From the NCBI RefSeq assembly GCF_003634095.1, contig NZ_RBIR01000003.1, forward strand, positions 248,001-312,000: a stretch of 64,000 bases of DNA. The letters run 5' to 3'. The position numbers and the translations under genes are program-made. Below the pieces are notes generated by a model. It had not been told where the DNA came from. It saw nothing but the letters and a program-made list of their open reading frames with translations, and did no database searches. The stretch comes from Arthrobacter oryzae. Its GTDB lineage: Bacteria > Actinomycetota > Actinomycetes > Actinomycetales > Micrococcaceae. Positions 19,275 through 27,979 of the stretch are shown here, piece by piece (the first letter of the stretch is position 1; each line of letters opens with the position of its first letter).

Positions 19275-19505
19275 TTGTTCCTCCGTTCCGCCCAAGCGTC
19301 CTGCGCCCGGCTCTCCTGCACTGTCTTGGTCTTCGGCGCCGAACTGGCTCAGGTCCGGTTTGGGCTCCATCGGCGCGCTAAGGCCGGGCTGCTTCCCGGC
19401 GAAGTAAACAGTTTCCACCATAGCCGCAAAGTAGTCAGCACACTTACTAGCCGAGGGGCGGCCTGACGGGGCGCGGGCAGGAACCAGGCCTCCGCGCCCC
19501 GGCCC

Positions 19506-20630
19506 CTAGGCTCCTTCGAGGACCTGGCTGGTGGTCCAGGCAAGATATTTTGCGGCGTTGGCGACGGCGTCGTCCGGCCCCGCGGCGACATCGAGCAGCT
19601 GGGCGGCGGCCACCACGCCGTGCCGGGCGAGGTCCTCCGGGGTGACCAGGATGCGTCCGGCCACCACGATCACCGGGATCCCCAGGGCCTGGGCGGCGTC
19701 GGCAAGGGCAATCGGCGCCTTGCCGGTCAGTGACTGGCTGTCCATGGACCCTTCCCCGGTGATGACCAGATCGGCCACCGCGAGTTTCGCGGCCAGCCCG
19801 GTAAGTCCGGCCACAAGCTCGAAGCCGCCTTCCAGGGCGGCGGTACTGAAGGCCAGGAACGACGCCGGGAAGCCGCCGGCGGCCCCGGCGCCGGGGACGT
19901 TGACGTCCCGGCCTGTCGCGCCGCGCAGGACCGAGGCCCAGTTGCGCAGGCCGGCGTCGAGCAGTTCCACCGCGTCGGCGTCGGCGCCTTTTTGCGGCCC
20001 GAACACGTGTGCCGCGCCGTCGCTGCCGTACAGCGGATTCTGCACGTCCACGGCGATCCTGAACTTCACCGCGGACAGCCGCGGGTCAAGGCCGCTGACG
20101 TCCACGCTCGCGACGTCGGCCAGCGAGCCGCCGCCGAGGGGCACCACGTTGCCGGCGGCATCCAGCGGCTTCAGGCCGAGCGCCCGGAGCGCGCCGCTGC
20201 CGCCGTCGCTCATGGCCGAACCGCCGACGCCGAGCACGATTTCCGTGGCACCGGCATCCAGCGCGGCGGCGATGAGCTGACCGCACCCGTAGCTGTGGGC
20301 GCGCAGGGCGTTGGCCGGCGTGGGCTCCATGTGCGCCAGCCCGGAGGCCTGCGCCGTCTCGATCACCGCGGTTGCGCCGCCGAAGGCGTCCTTGCGGATG
20401 GCCCACGCGGCACCGATCGGGGCCAGGATGGGTCCAACGACCGCGTTGAGCCGTTCCTCATAGCCGGCGGCGACCGCAGCCTCGAGGGTTCCCTCGCCGC
20501 CGTCAGCCACGGGAAATTGAATGGCCTCGGCGTCGGGATAGACGCGCAGGGCGCCCTCGGCGATGGCGGCGGCGGCTTCGGCGGCGGTCAGGGAGCCCTT
20601 GAACTTGTCCGGGGCGATGAGGATACGCAT
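19506..20630 (-). CDS. Glycerate kinase (GarK/GlxK family)
   Basis: Phosphorylates D-glycerate with ATP to 2- or 3-phosphoglycerate, the exit of glyoxylate/tartronate, serine or allantoin routes. The 374-residue product is of family length (PF02595). The N-terminal IAPDKFKGSLTAAEAA, VADGGEGTLEA and the central GVGGSAMSDGGSGALRALG blocks are the family signatures, and ITGEGSMDSQSLTGKAP is intact near residue 290. ATG 20630 begins exactly at MRILIAPDKFKG. It may serve the glyoxylate branch with the hydroxypyruvate-isomerase-like protein at 30874-31665, although the two are not linked. Divergent from no close gene; GDPD lies upstream on the same strand, 66 bases away. Confidence 0.94.
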   Translation of the reverse strand: MRILIAPDKFKGSLTAAEAAAAIAEGALRVYPDAEAIQFPVADGGEGTLEAAVAAGYEERLNAVVGPILAPIGAAWAIRKDAFGGATAVIETAQASGLAHMEPTPANALRAHSYGCGQLIAAALDAGATEIVLGVGGSAMSDGGSGALRALGLKPLDAAGNVVPLGGGSLADVASVDVSGLDPRLSAVKFRIAVDVQNPLYGSDGAAHVFGPQKGADADAVELLDAGLRNWASVLRGATGRDVNVPGAGAAGGFPASFLAFSTAALEGGFELVAGLTGLAAKLAVADLVITGEGSMDSQSLTGKAPIALADAAQALGIPVIVVAGRILVTPEDLARHGVVAAAQLLDVAAGPDDAVANAAKYLAWTTSQVLEGA

Positions 20631-20696
20631 GGGCTCTATCCTGCCAGCCCGGCGGCCCCGGCACGCTGACAAGGCCACTTTTGCGGGAGGCCGCGT

Positions 20697-21551
20697 CTAC
20701 GCCCAGGTCCCGCGCTCCTGGAGGACCGCCTTGAGCAGGTCCGCGCGGTCCGTGACGATCCCGTCCACGCCCAGATCGAGCAACCGGTGCATTTCCGCGG
20801 CCTCGTTGACGGTCCAAACGTGGACCTGCAGGCCGTGCCGGTGTGCCCGCCGGACGAATCCGGGCGTCACCACGGGCACCGCGCCGTAGCGGACAGGCAC
20901 TTGCAGCGCGTGGACGCCCTGCAGTGCCCGGCGCACCACCACGGCCATCAGCCGGTCCGGCAGCGCCGGTCCCAGCAGGACGAACACGGCGTTGGAGACG
21001 GTGCCGGCCGAGCTCGCAGCAGGCCGGCTCAACTGCTTCAGCACCGCGCGGCGCCGCCGGTCCGAGAAGCTGGCCACCAGCACGCGGTCGTGCAGTCCGT
21101 GGCGTTCGATCGCCGAGGCCAGGGTGGCCACGGAGTTCCAGTCCTTGACGTCGATATTGAGCCGGACGTCCGGGAACGCGGCGACGAGCTCGTCAAAGCG
21201 GAGAATCGGCTCCGTCCCGCCGATCCTGGCCCGGGCCACGGCCGCCGCCGGCAGGTCCGCGATCCGGCCCCTCACCTCGGTGAGACGGTCCAGCGTCTCG
21301 TCGTGGAAGAGCACCAGTACTCCATCGGCCGTCGTGTGGACGTCCGTCTCCAGATGCCCGAATCCGAGGTCGACGGCGGCGCGGAACGCGGCCATCGAGT
21401 TCTCCAGGCCGACCAGCGAAAAGCCCCGGTGGGCCATCGCCAACGGCATCCGGGGGGCGTCCTGGGCGCTGGCGGCGGGGCCCTCCGGGCCCTCTGCGCT
21501 GTTGCTGGCAGGGCTGCGGCGAGGTGCGAAGTAGGGGTGCGGGGTAGTCAC
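20697..21551 (-). CDS. Glycerophosphodiester phosphodiesterase
   Basis: Hydrolyses glycerophosphodiesters to glycerol 3-phosphate and an alcohol. The 284-residue protein shows the GDPD catalytic set: His41-Arg42 (AHRG), Glu50-Asn51 (LENS), Glu68/Asp70/His72 (ETDVH) and His83-Asp84. The C-terminal VWTVNEAAEMHRLLDLGVDGIVTDRADLL is typical. No signal peptide is seen, so it is probably cytosolic. The GTG at 21551 is used here; its AGGA is too close to be ideal, and ATG 21449 is an alternative that still keeps the catalytic core. Confidence 0.92.
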   Translation of the reverse strand: MTTPHPYFAPRRSPASNSAEGPEGPAASAQDAPRMPLAMAHRGFSLVGLENSMAAFRAAVDLGFGHLETDVHTTADGVLVLFHDETLDRLTEVRGRIADLPAAAVARARIGGTEPILRFDELVAAFPDVRLNIDVKDWNSVATLASAIERHGLHDRVLVASFSDRRRRAVLKQLSRPAASSAGTVSNAVFVLLGPALPDRLMAVVVRRALQGVHALQVPVRYGAVPVVTPGFVRRAHRHGLQVHVWTVNEAAEMHRLLDLGVDGIVTDRADLLKAVLQERGTWA

Positions 21552-21641
21552 TCCTGAAGCGTACCTGAGCCCCCGTTCTGCGGCGCGGGGCCGAAGTTGG
21601 GCTCGACTGCTCCCCCGGGCGCCGGAGCTGGGCGGCAGGGG

Positions 21642-21890
21642 TCAGGAGTCGTGCGGGCGGATTTCGACGCCGTCGCCGCAGTGCAACAGCGTGCGGCCGC
21701 GGCCGCCGTCGAGGTCCACCCAGACAACGCTGTGGTCTGCCGTCACGGCGTCCACGAGGCCGCCCGTCTCGAAGCCGGGGGCGAGCCGAACGCTGACGCG
21801 GTCGCCCCGGCGCAGCTGCCTCCAGTGCCCGTTCGGCTCCACGCGCCGGAGGGGTTGTTCGTCGGTCTTGTTGACGCGGTACTTGGCCAT
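21642..21890 (-). CDS. Small conserved-type hypothetical protein
   Basis: An 82-residue basic protein. The pattern WRQLRRGDRVSVRLAPGFETGGLVDAVTADHSVVWVDLDGGRGRTLLHCGDGVEI suggests a small beta-barrel (SH3- or KOW-like) fold, which is inference from alternating hydrophobic strands and Gly/Asp turns. The ATG at 21890 has GGGGAA upstream; an ATG seven codons earlier is less likely. It sits between GDPD and a HAD phosphatase gene, all on the minus strand. No function can be assigned. Confidence 0.65.
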   Translation of the reverse strand: MAKYRVNKTDEQPLRRVEPNGHWRQLRRGDRVSVRLAPGFETGGLVDAVTADHSVVWVDLDGGRGRTLLHCGDGVEIRPHDS

Positions 21891-21998
21891 GATTTCCCCA
21901 CTATCGGTCAAACGATCTGTCGCGAGCCTTCAGCCTAGGAGGCCAAAGTGAACGCCAGTTGACCGCCCGCTGAGAATCCGGTGTCCGGCCCTGGCGCG

Positions 21999-22817
21999 TC
22001 AGCGCAGCCGCACGCCCAATGCGGCGAGCTTGGCCTCGAGGATCTGGGCCACGCCGTCGTCGTCGAAGTGCGGCGCCTGCTGGCCGGCGGCGCGGATCGC
22101 CTCCGGGTGGCCGCTGGCCATCGCGTAACCGTCCCCGGCCCAGCGGAGCATTTCGATGTCGTTGGGCATGTCGCCGAACGCCACCACGTCCGCGGCGTCG
22201 ATGCCGAGCGAGGCGGCGTATTCGGAGAGGGTCACGGCTTTGTTCACGCCGGGAAGGGACAGCTCCAGCAGCGCCATGTTCGGCGCCGAGTGTGTCGCGG
22301 CGGCCAGATGGGCGACGGCGGGGGTGACCTCGGCCAGGAAGTCATCGGCCGTGCCCTCCCGGACGATGGCCAGGAACTTCACCACGGAGTCGTCGGCGCT
22401 GAGGGTGGTGTGCAGTGGCGCGGGTGTGACCTCGCCGAGCAGCCGGCTTGTACCGGGGTCCAGGAATCCCGGTTCCAGGTGGAAGCCGGTCAGGGTTTCG
22501 GCGGCAAACAGGGCGGCCGGGCGCAGCCGCCGGATGATGCGGCGGGCCTCGAACACGGCGTCGAGCTCCAGCCCACGCGCCGAGAGCATGCGGTCCGCTT
22601 CCAGGTCCCAGACCACGGCGCCGTTGGAGCAGATGACGGTGCCGGCGTGCCCGAGTTGGTCCTGAAGGGGGTGGAGCCAGCGCGGCGGCCGGCCGGTGAC
22701 GAACACCAATTCCACCCCGGCGTCGCGGCAGGCGTGGAACGCGCGGACGGTCCGGTCGCTGATTTTGCCGTCATGGCCGAGGATCGTTCCGTCGATATCG
22801 CTTGCTACGAGCCGCAT
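21999..22817 (-). CDS. HAD-superfamily Cof-type phosphatase
   Basis: A 272-residue complete HAD phosphatase of the Cof/YidA (IIB cap) class. Motif I is DIDGT (residues 7-11), motif II is VTGRP, the motif III lysine lies in GVNKAVTLSEYA and motif IV is GDMPNDIEML. Members dephosphorylate sugar phosphates, pyridoxal phosphate or flavin precursors, and the substrate here is not predictable. It is shorter and lacks the N-terminal extension seen in the partial paralogue at 1-583. A nested palindrome lies directly upstream. Confidence 0.9.
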   Translation of the reverse strand: MRLVASDIDGTILGHDGKISDRTVRAFHACRDAGVELVFVTGRPPRWLHPLQDQLGHAGTVICSNGAVVWDLEADRMLSARGLELDAVFEARRIIRRLRPAALFAAETLTGFHLEPGFLDPGTSRLLGEVTPAPLHTTLSADDSVVKFLAIVREGTADDFLAEVTPAVAHLAAATHSAPNMALLELSLPGVNKAVTLSEYAASLGIDAADVVAFGDMPNDIEMLRWAGDGYAMASGHPEAIRAAGQQAPHFDDDGVAQILEAKLAALGVRLR

Positions 22818-22911
22818 ACTGCCAGTCTACGTTGGCCGCCGGGCCTCGACGTCGGCCGCGTCCCTGGCGCCCCCGGTACCCCCGCCGGCGTCCCCGGGAC
22901 CCCCGCCGAGA

Positions 22912-22969
22912 TCGCCGGAAGGCCCCGAGTTCGCCGAAAACTTCCGGCGAGTTCGGGGCCTTCCGGCGA
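22912..22969. repeat. Nested intergenic palindrome
   Basis: Perfect 17-base outer arms at 22912-22928 and 22953-22969 (TCGCCGGAAGGCCCCGA and its complement) enclose a smaller hairpin with 6-base arms (22931-22936, 22945-22950). The decamer TCGCCGGAAG, or its complement, therefore appears repeatedly within 58 bases. The element lies between the starts/ends of the Cof phosphatase and PEBP genes, in non-coding DNA; no T-run follows on either side. Confidence 0.75.
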
Positions 22970-23010
22970 CTTGGGCGGCGGCGAGGGCCGGGCCAGGCGG
23001 CGGAGCCGCG

Positions 23011-23544
23011 TTAGTGCTGTTCGTAGTGCCCGGTCAGCCGGGCCCGGCCCAGGGTGTGGCTGAACAGCGCAAATCCGAGGCTGGCGGGGCTGTCGTTCTT
23101 GCCGACCTCGAGCTTCTCGACGTCCACAGCATGGACCACGATCAGGTAGCGGTGCGGACCGTGTCCCTTGGGCGGGGCCGCGCCGATGTAGCCGGCGAAT
23201 CCGGCGTCGTTCCTCAGCTGCAAGGCCCCCGCGGGGAGCGCCGCGCCGTCCCGCGAACCGGCGCCGGCCGGCAGCGAAGTCACGTTCGCGGGGATGTTGA
23301 GGACCGCCCAGTGCCAGAAGCCGCTGGCCGTGGGGGCATCGGGGTCAAAGACGGTCACCGCGAAGCTCTTGGTGCCGGCCGGGGCGCCGCTCCAGCTCAG
23401 CTGGGGGGATTCGTCCCTGCCTCCGGCGCCCATGAGGCCGCTGCGCTGAGCCGGGGGCATCGTGGCGCCGTCGGCGAAGGAGTCGCTGCTGACGTCGAAT
23501 GCGGGGACGTTGGGCAACGGTGCGTAAGGATCGTGGGCTGTCAT
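23011..23544 (-). CDS. YbhB/YbcL-type PEBP (Raf-kinase-inhibitor-like) protein
   Basis: A 177-residue phosphatidylethanolamine-binding-protein fold. The family's DPDAP ligand-loop ([23 protein letters not shown]) and the second motif [19 protein letters not shown], including the GPH anion-site His, are complete. The bacterial role is unknown. Its ATG overlaps the TGA of the upstream sugar kinase by four bases (ATGA), so translation is coupled. Confidence 0.92.
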   Translation of the reverse strand: MTAHDPYAPLPNVPAFDVSSDSFADGATMPPAQRSGLMGAGGRDESPQLSWSGAPAGTKSFAVTVFDPDAPTASGFWHWAVLNIPANVTSLPAGAGSRDGAALPAGALQLRNDAGFAGYIGAAPPKGHGPHRYLIVVHAVDVEKLEVGKNDSPASLGFALFSHTLGRARLTGHYEQH

Positions 23545-24551
23545 GGCTGCCTCTCTTCTACTTTTTGCTCGTCTTGTGATGCCGGGCGTGCCTTGCTGGT
23601 CCCCACGCTACCAAGCTCCATCCTGGCCATTTCGGCACGCGTGGGCGGATTGGCGCCGGCCCGGGACACGGTAACGGCGGCCGCACGGGAGGCATGGGCG
23701 AGAATGTCGCCGAGGCTTTCGGCGGAGAGCTCGCGCAGGGCCTTGCGGTTTTGTGCCCCGTCCAGGCCAAGGTCCACCACGCCGGAAAGCAGCGCGGCCA
23801 TGAACGAATCCCCCGCCCCGACGGTATCCGCAACCTCGACCCTGGGAGCGTCGAACTGCGCAACACCGGCGGCGTTGATACCCCACGGGCCTTTGCCCCC
23901 GCGGGTCACCACCACCAGGGCCGGCCCTTCCGAGCCGCCCAGCTCCAGCCAGCGCCGGGCCGAGTCCAGCGGGTCGACGCCCGGATAAAGCCATTCGAGG
24001 TCCTCGTCGGAGGCTTTGACGACGTCAGCGAGCGCCACAAACTTTTCCGCCTGGCCGCGGGCGTAGTCCACGTCCGGGATGATGCTGGGGCGGCAGTTGG
24101 GATCGAAGCTGATGGTGGCGGACGGGTGGGCGCGCTCGACGGCGGCCAGCACGTCGGCGGCACCCGGAGCCAACATGGTCGCAATGGATCCGGTGTGCAG
24201 CAGCGTCGTCCCCTGCAGCAGGAACGGCAGGCGCGCCGCGACGCCGGGAAGCTCCCAGGCGAGGTCAAAGGTGTAGGTGGCGGCGCCGGCGTCGTCGATC
24301 AGGGCGGCGGCCACGCTGGTGGGCAGCTCGTCGGGTCCCACCGGGAGGAGCACGGAGCTCGACTTCAGGTGCGCGGCCAGGGCCTCGCCGTAGGCATCGC
24401 GGCCGTATCGGCCAATGAACTGGACCGGATGGTCCAGCCGTGCCAGCCCCACCGCGACGTTGAGGGGGCTGCCGCCGACATGGGCCTGGACGCCGGAGGA
24501 ACGCTGGACGACATCGACCAGCCCCTCGCCTATAACTGTGAGCATGCTCAT
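23541..24551 (-). CDS. PfkB-family carbohydrate kinase
   Basis: A 336-residue ribokinase-fold sugar kinase resembling fructokinases. The N-terminal [14 protein letters not shown] (PfkB signature 1) and the C-terminal anion hole [16 protein letters not shown] (catalytic Asp) are intact. The last 25 residues are a polar tail. ATG 24551 or 24545 could start it ([10 protein letters not shown] versus MLTVIGEG); neither has a strong ribosome site. No sugar transporter adjoins it, so substrate is unassigned. It is translationally coupled to the PEBP gene. Confidence 0.9.
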   Translation of the reverse strand: MSMLTVIGEGLVDVVQRSSGVQAHVGGSPLNVAVGLARLDHPVQFIGRYGRDAYGEALAAHLKSSSVLLPVGPDELPTSVAAALIDDAGAATYTFDLAWELPGVAARLPFLLQGTTLLHTGSIATMLAPGAADVLAAVERAHPSATISFDPNCRPSIIPDVDYARGQAEKFVALADVVKASDEDLEWLYPGVDPLDSARRWLELGGSEGPALVVVTRGGKGPWGINAAGVAQFDAPRVEVADTVGAGDSFMAALLSGVVDLGLDGAQNRKALRELSAESLGDILAHASRAAAVTVSRAGANPPTRAEMARMELGSVGTSKARPASQDEQKVEERQP

Positions 24552-24652
24552 ACTCTGCCAGAGAATCCGGTCCCGCGCCGTGTGTTGCCGGAGCGGGTCA
24601 GCACGTGACGGGCCCCGCCCGGGCGGCGGGGGGCGTGTTTCAGCCGCAGGCG

Positions 24653-26014
24653 TCAGGCAGCGGTGGTGTCGACGGGGATCCCGGCGGATGCGGCGTCGGC
24701 AAACCTGGCGTCGATGTGGACCACGTCCCGGCCCGCGCGCTGAAGGAGGCTGGCGGCCACCCCGGCGCGGTAGCCGGAACCGCAGTGCACCCAGAGCTTC
24801 CCGGCAGGGATCTCCTCCAGGCGCAGCAGCAGTTCGTGCAACGGCACGTTGACCGCGCCCACCACCCGCGAAGCGGCGAATTCGTCGGCCCGGCGCACGT
24901 CCAGGACTGTGTCCCCGGCGTCCCGGCCGGCCAGCACACCGGCCCATCCGACGCGCGGGTAGGAGGCGAGGGGCGCCCGCGGCGCCAGGACGTGGGGTTC
25001 GGTTCCGACGGCGGCGTCCGGGGATTCGATGCCGATCCGGGAGAGATCGCGGATGGCGTTCTCGAGGTCTTCCCGCGAACCGACCAGGGTCAAGGCTTCA
25101 CCCCACGGGAGAACCCAGCCCAGGTAGGTGGTGAAACTGGAGCCTGAGCCGTACTCAAAACTGACGCTGCCCTTGAGGTGGCTGCTGGCGAAGGCCACGC
25201 GCCGCCGGAGGTCCACCACCCAATCGCCTCGTTCCAGGCGCCGCGAGAGCTCGGCGGCGTCGAGTGATTCGGGCACGGACAGATCTGCGGGCCCCGGCCC
25301 CCGGACGTTGGCCGGACCCATGTGGGCGTAATAGGACGGGTGGTCCGTGAGGTTGGCGATGAGCTGGCGGACGAAGTGGTCCTCGTCGGGGTCCGTCAGG
25401 GCATGGTTGGCGGCAAGTTGCTCGCCGATCGTGGAGGACCGGGCGCCGGTGGCCGGCCCGGAGGAACAGAACGAGCCGAACCCGTGGGTCGGGAAGAGCG
25501 CGGCGTCGTGGCCGCCCTCGGCAACGAGACGCCGGACCGAGGCGTACTGATCGTGCGTCAGGCCGACCGTGTCCGCCTCGCTGACAAGGTCCGTGCGGCC
25601 CACCGAGCCGTAGAGGAGGCTGCCGCCGGAGAAGACGGCCCGCTTCCGGCCGTCGTCCACGATGTACGACATGTGGGTATGCGTGTGGCCCGGGGTGGCA
25701 ACGGCTTTGACGGTGAGGGAGCCCACCCGCACCGTCTGGCCGTCGGTCACGGGCGTGCGCTCGAAGGCCACGGGGTCGGCGGCGTTCACGAGGTAGCTGG
25801 CGCCGTGGGCGCGGGCCAGGATCAGGCCGCCGGTGATGTAGTCATTGTGCAGGTGCGTCTCGGCCACGTGGGTGATGGTGACGCCGGCGTCGCGGGCGGC
25901 CGCTTCGATGCGGTCGGTGTCCCGCTGGGGGTCGATTGCCAGCGCCACGGAACCGTCGTGGACCAGGTAGCTGCGGTCCCCGAGTTGCGGTGTCTCGATG
26001 ACAATGACTTCCAT
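24653..26014 (-). CDS. MBL-fold hydrolase fused to two rhodanese domains (persulfide-dioxygenase-like)
   Basis: A 453-residue three-part protein: metallo-beta-lactamase fold (1-235), a degenerate rhodanese (about 255-345) and an active rhodanese (about 365-453, Cys in VHCGSGYRAG). This is the layout of CstB-like persulfide dioxygenase-sulfurtransferases. Metal residues deviate: the HxHxDH motif reads HLHNDY (residues 54-59), and the usual TGD-x-L segment reads SGGSL, so one ETHE1-type iron ligand Asp is absent; His110 is kept. The first rhodanese has no Cys (TLVGSRED). It lies 14 bases after the rhodanese gene under the CstR-like palindrome, so a role in hydrogen sulfide/persulfide handling is likely. 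Confidence 0.88.
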   Translation of the reverse strand: MEVIVIETPQLGDRSYLVHDGSVALAIDPQRDTDRIEAAARDAGVTITHVAETHLHNDYITGGLILARAHGASYLVNAADPVAFERTPVTDGQTVRVGSLTVKAVATPGHTHTHMSYIVDDGRKRAVFSGGSLLYGSVGRTDLVSEADTVGLTHDQYASVRRLVAEGGHDAALFPTHGFGSFCSSGPATGARSSTIGEQLAANHALTDPDEDHFVRQLIANLTDHPSYYAHMGPANVRGPGPADLSVPESLDAAELSRRLERGDWVVDLRRRVAFASSHLKGSVSFEYGSGSSFTTYLGWVLPWGEALTLVGSREDLENAIRDLSRIGIESPDAAVGTEPHVLAPRAPLASYPRVGWAGVLAGRDAGDTVLDVRRADEFAASRVVGAVNVPLHELLLRLEEIPAGKLWVHCGSGYRAGVAASLLQRAGRDVVHIDARFADAASAGIPVDTTAA

Positions 26015-26028
26015 GGTCGCTCCCGGAG

Positions 26029-26331
26029 TCAGCCCCGGTTGACGGGGTGTCCCTCATCCTGCCACTGCATGATTCCGCCGGTGACGTTGACGGCGTCGTA
26101 TCCCTGGTCTTCCAGGTAAGTGGTGGCCTGGGCGCTGCGTCCGCCTGCGGCGCACATGACGTAGACCGTGCCGCTGGCCGGAACTTCGGCAAGGGACTGA
26201 ACAAATCGTGAGAGCGGGATGCTCCTGGCGCCGGGGACACGGACCGTGGCGTATTCGTCCTCTTCGCGGACATCAACGATTTCGGTGGCGTCGCCCAGGG
26301 CGGCCAGGTCCTTGACGGAGATGCTCTTCAT
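26029..26331 (-). CDS. Single-domain rhodanese of sulfide-response operon
   Basis: A 100-residue sulfurtransferase with active-site loop CAAGGRS (Cys near residue 60) and domain start IVDVREEDEYATVRVPGARSIPL. It is first of a two-gene operon with the MBL-rhodanese protein and starts 57 bases downstream of a CsoR/CstR-type operator, so it is probably induced by persulfides. Likely role: shuttling sulfane sulfur to or from the dioxygenase, to thiosulfate or to low-molecular-weight thiols such as mycothiol. Confidence 0.92.
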   Translation of the reverse strand: MKSISVKDLAALGDATEIVDVREEDEYATVRVPGARSIPLSRFVQSLAEVPASGTVYVMCAAGGRSAQATTYLEDQGYDAVNVTGGIMQWQDEGHPVNRG

Positions 26332-26387
26332 GCCTGTTCCTTTCGAGGGCGCCGGACGGCCCGGCGCGATATTCCCAGCTAAACAAT

Positions 26388-26405
26388 GATACCCCTTGGG
26401 GTATC
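26388..26405. promoter_or_regulatory. CsoR/CstR-type operator
   Basis: The perfect 18-base palindrome GATACCCCTTGGGGTATC matches the ATACCC-N-GGGTAT architecture of CsoR-family operators, which respond to copper (CsoR) or persulfides (CstR). The position, 57 bases ahead of a rhodanese/persulfide-dioxygenase operon, favours the CstR type. No csoR/cstR-like gene lies in the window, so the repressor must be encoded elsewhere. Confidence 0.85.
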
Positions 26406-26451
26406 AGGAGTGCTCGTTGCGGCCCCTCCCGCCCGATCCCCCGATTCAGCC

Positions 26452-27831
26452 TCACTCTAGCCTGTCGACCCGGCCTGCCGGAGGGCCCTGCTGGTAGACG
26501 TCCGGGATGCCGTCGTGGTCCGAATCGATCTTTTCCTCTTCCTCCGACTGGCGGTAGTGCGTGTTGCGTGCCCGCAGTACCGTCGTCGCGAGGAGCGCGG
26601 CGAGCAGTGACGCCGCGAGAATGCCCACCTTCGCGTGGTCGTCGTGGACGGCGCCTTGGCCGAAGCTCAGTTCGGCCACCAGCAGCGACACGGTGAAGCC
26701 GATGCCGGCCAGGATCGACAGGCCGAAGACGTCGACCCATTTGAAGGACCCGTCCAGGTGCGCGCGCGTGGCCTTGGTGATGACCCATGTGGTACCCAGG
26801 ATTCCGGCCGGCTTTCCGAGCACGAGGGCCAGGATGATGCCGATGGCCACGGGGTCTGTCAGGGCGGCACCGAGGCCCTGCACCCCGCCGACGGCCACCC
26901 CGGCCGAGAAGAACGCGAACACCGGGACGGCGATTCCGGCGGAGATCGGGCGGAAGCGGTGTTCGAAGATCTCCGCGAGGCCCGGCCCGGCCTCGGGCCC
27001 GCCGCTGGCCCGCGAGCGGATGACGGGAACGGCGAAGCCGAGCAGGACCCCGGCCACGGTGGCGTGGATGCCGGACGCATGGACGAGCGCCCACGTAACG
27101 GCGCCGAGCGGCAGCAGGATCAGCCAGGCGGCGATTGCGTGGGTGCCAAAGAACCGGCGGTATTTCTGCACCAGGAACGTATAGAGCCCCAGCGGAATCA
27201 GGGCCAGCAGAAGCGGGACAGGGTGGAGTTCGCTCGTGTAGAAGACAGCGATGATGGTGATGGCCAGAAGATCGTCCACGACGGCGAGGGTGAGCAGGAA
27301 GATGCGCAGCGCGCTCGGAAGGTGGGAACCGATAAGCGCCAGCACCGCGACGGCGAAGGCGATATCGGTCGCCGTGGGGATGGCCCAGCCCCGCAGGGTC
27401 TCGGGGCTGGAGAGGTTGACGGCCGCGTAGATCGCCGCGGGAACGGCCACGCCGCCCACGGCGGCGGCCACCGGAACCACGGATTTGCTGAACTTCCGCA
27501 GGTCGCCCGCGACAAACTCGCGCTTGAGTTCGAGGCCGACCAGGAAGAAGAAGATGGCCAGCAGGCCGTCGGCGGCCCATGCCCCCAGGCTCAGGTCCAG
27601 GTGCCAGGGCGCGTAGCCGATGGTGAAGTCGCGGAGCGCGAAGTAGCTTTCGGACGCCGGGGAGTTCGCCCAGATGAGAGCCACCACAGCCGCGGCGACC
27701 AGCAGGGCCCCGCCTACGGTTTCTTTGCGGAGGATTTCACCGATCCGCAAGGCCTCGGCGTAGCTGCCCCGGCCGAATACGGTGAGGCGCGGAGGTGCGG
27801 GGGGTGGGGGCGAAGGGGGCAAAGCGCTCAT
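26452..27831 (-). CDS. nhaA: Na+/H+ antiporter NhaA
   Basis: Exchanges internal sodium for protons for pH and salt homeostasis. The 459-residue protein has about 12 membrane helices and the family motifs: TATDIAFA with the transport helix-4 TDIAFA, and [10 protein letters not shown] with the paired aspartates (about 190-191) that bind the cation. [12 protein letters not shown] is also present. The C-terminal tail after the last helix is unusual: [18 protein letters not shown] (about residue 430-447) contains a Dx DxDG-type calcium-loop pattern. GAGGATC precedes the ATG. It follows the sulfide operator on the same strand but is separately placed. Confidence 0.95.
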   Translation of the reverse strand: MSALPPSPPPPAPPRLTVFGRGSYAEALRIGEILRKETVGGALLVAAAVVALIWANSPASESYFALRDFTIGYAPWHLDLSLGAWAADGLLAIFFFLVGLELKREFVAGDLRKFSKSVVPVAAAVGGVAVPAAIYAAVNLSSPETLRGWAIPTATDIAFAVAVLALIGSHLPSALRIFLLTLAVVDDLLAITIIAVFYTSELHPVPLLLALIPLGLYTFLVQKYRRFFGTHAIAAWLILLPLGAVTWALVHASGIHATVAGVLLGFAVPVIRSRASGGPEAGPGLAEIFEHRFRPISAGIAVPVFAFFSAGVAVGGVQGLGAALTDPVAIGIILALVLGKPAGILGTTWVITKATRAHLDGSFKWVDVFGLSILAGIGFTVSLLVAELSFGQGAVHDDHAKVGILAASLLAALLATTVLRARNTHYRQSEEEEKIDSDHDGIPDVYQQGPPAGRVDRLE

Positions 27832-27979
27832 GGGATCCTCAAAAAAGGGTCGACGGAACTATGCCGACCAGACTTCCCGGCGCACCTTGGATCAGTCTAT
27901 TCGCTTTCGCCGTCGGGGGACGGAGGCCCGGAACCCGGGCCGGCCCCCGGCCATGCCTACCCCTGGTCAGGAACACGCC

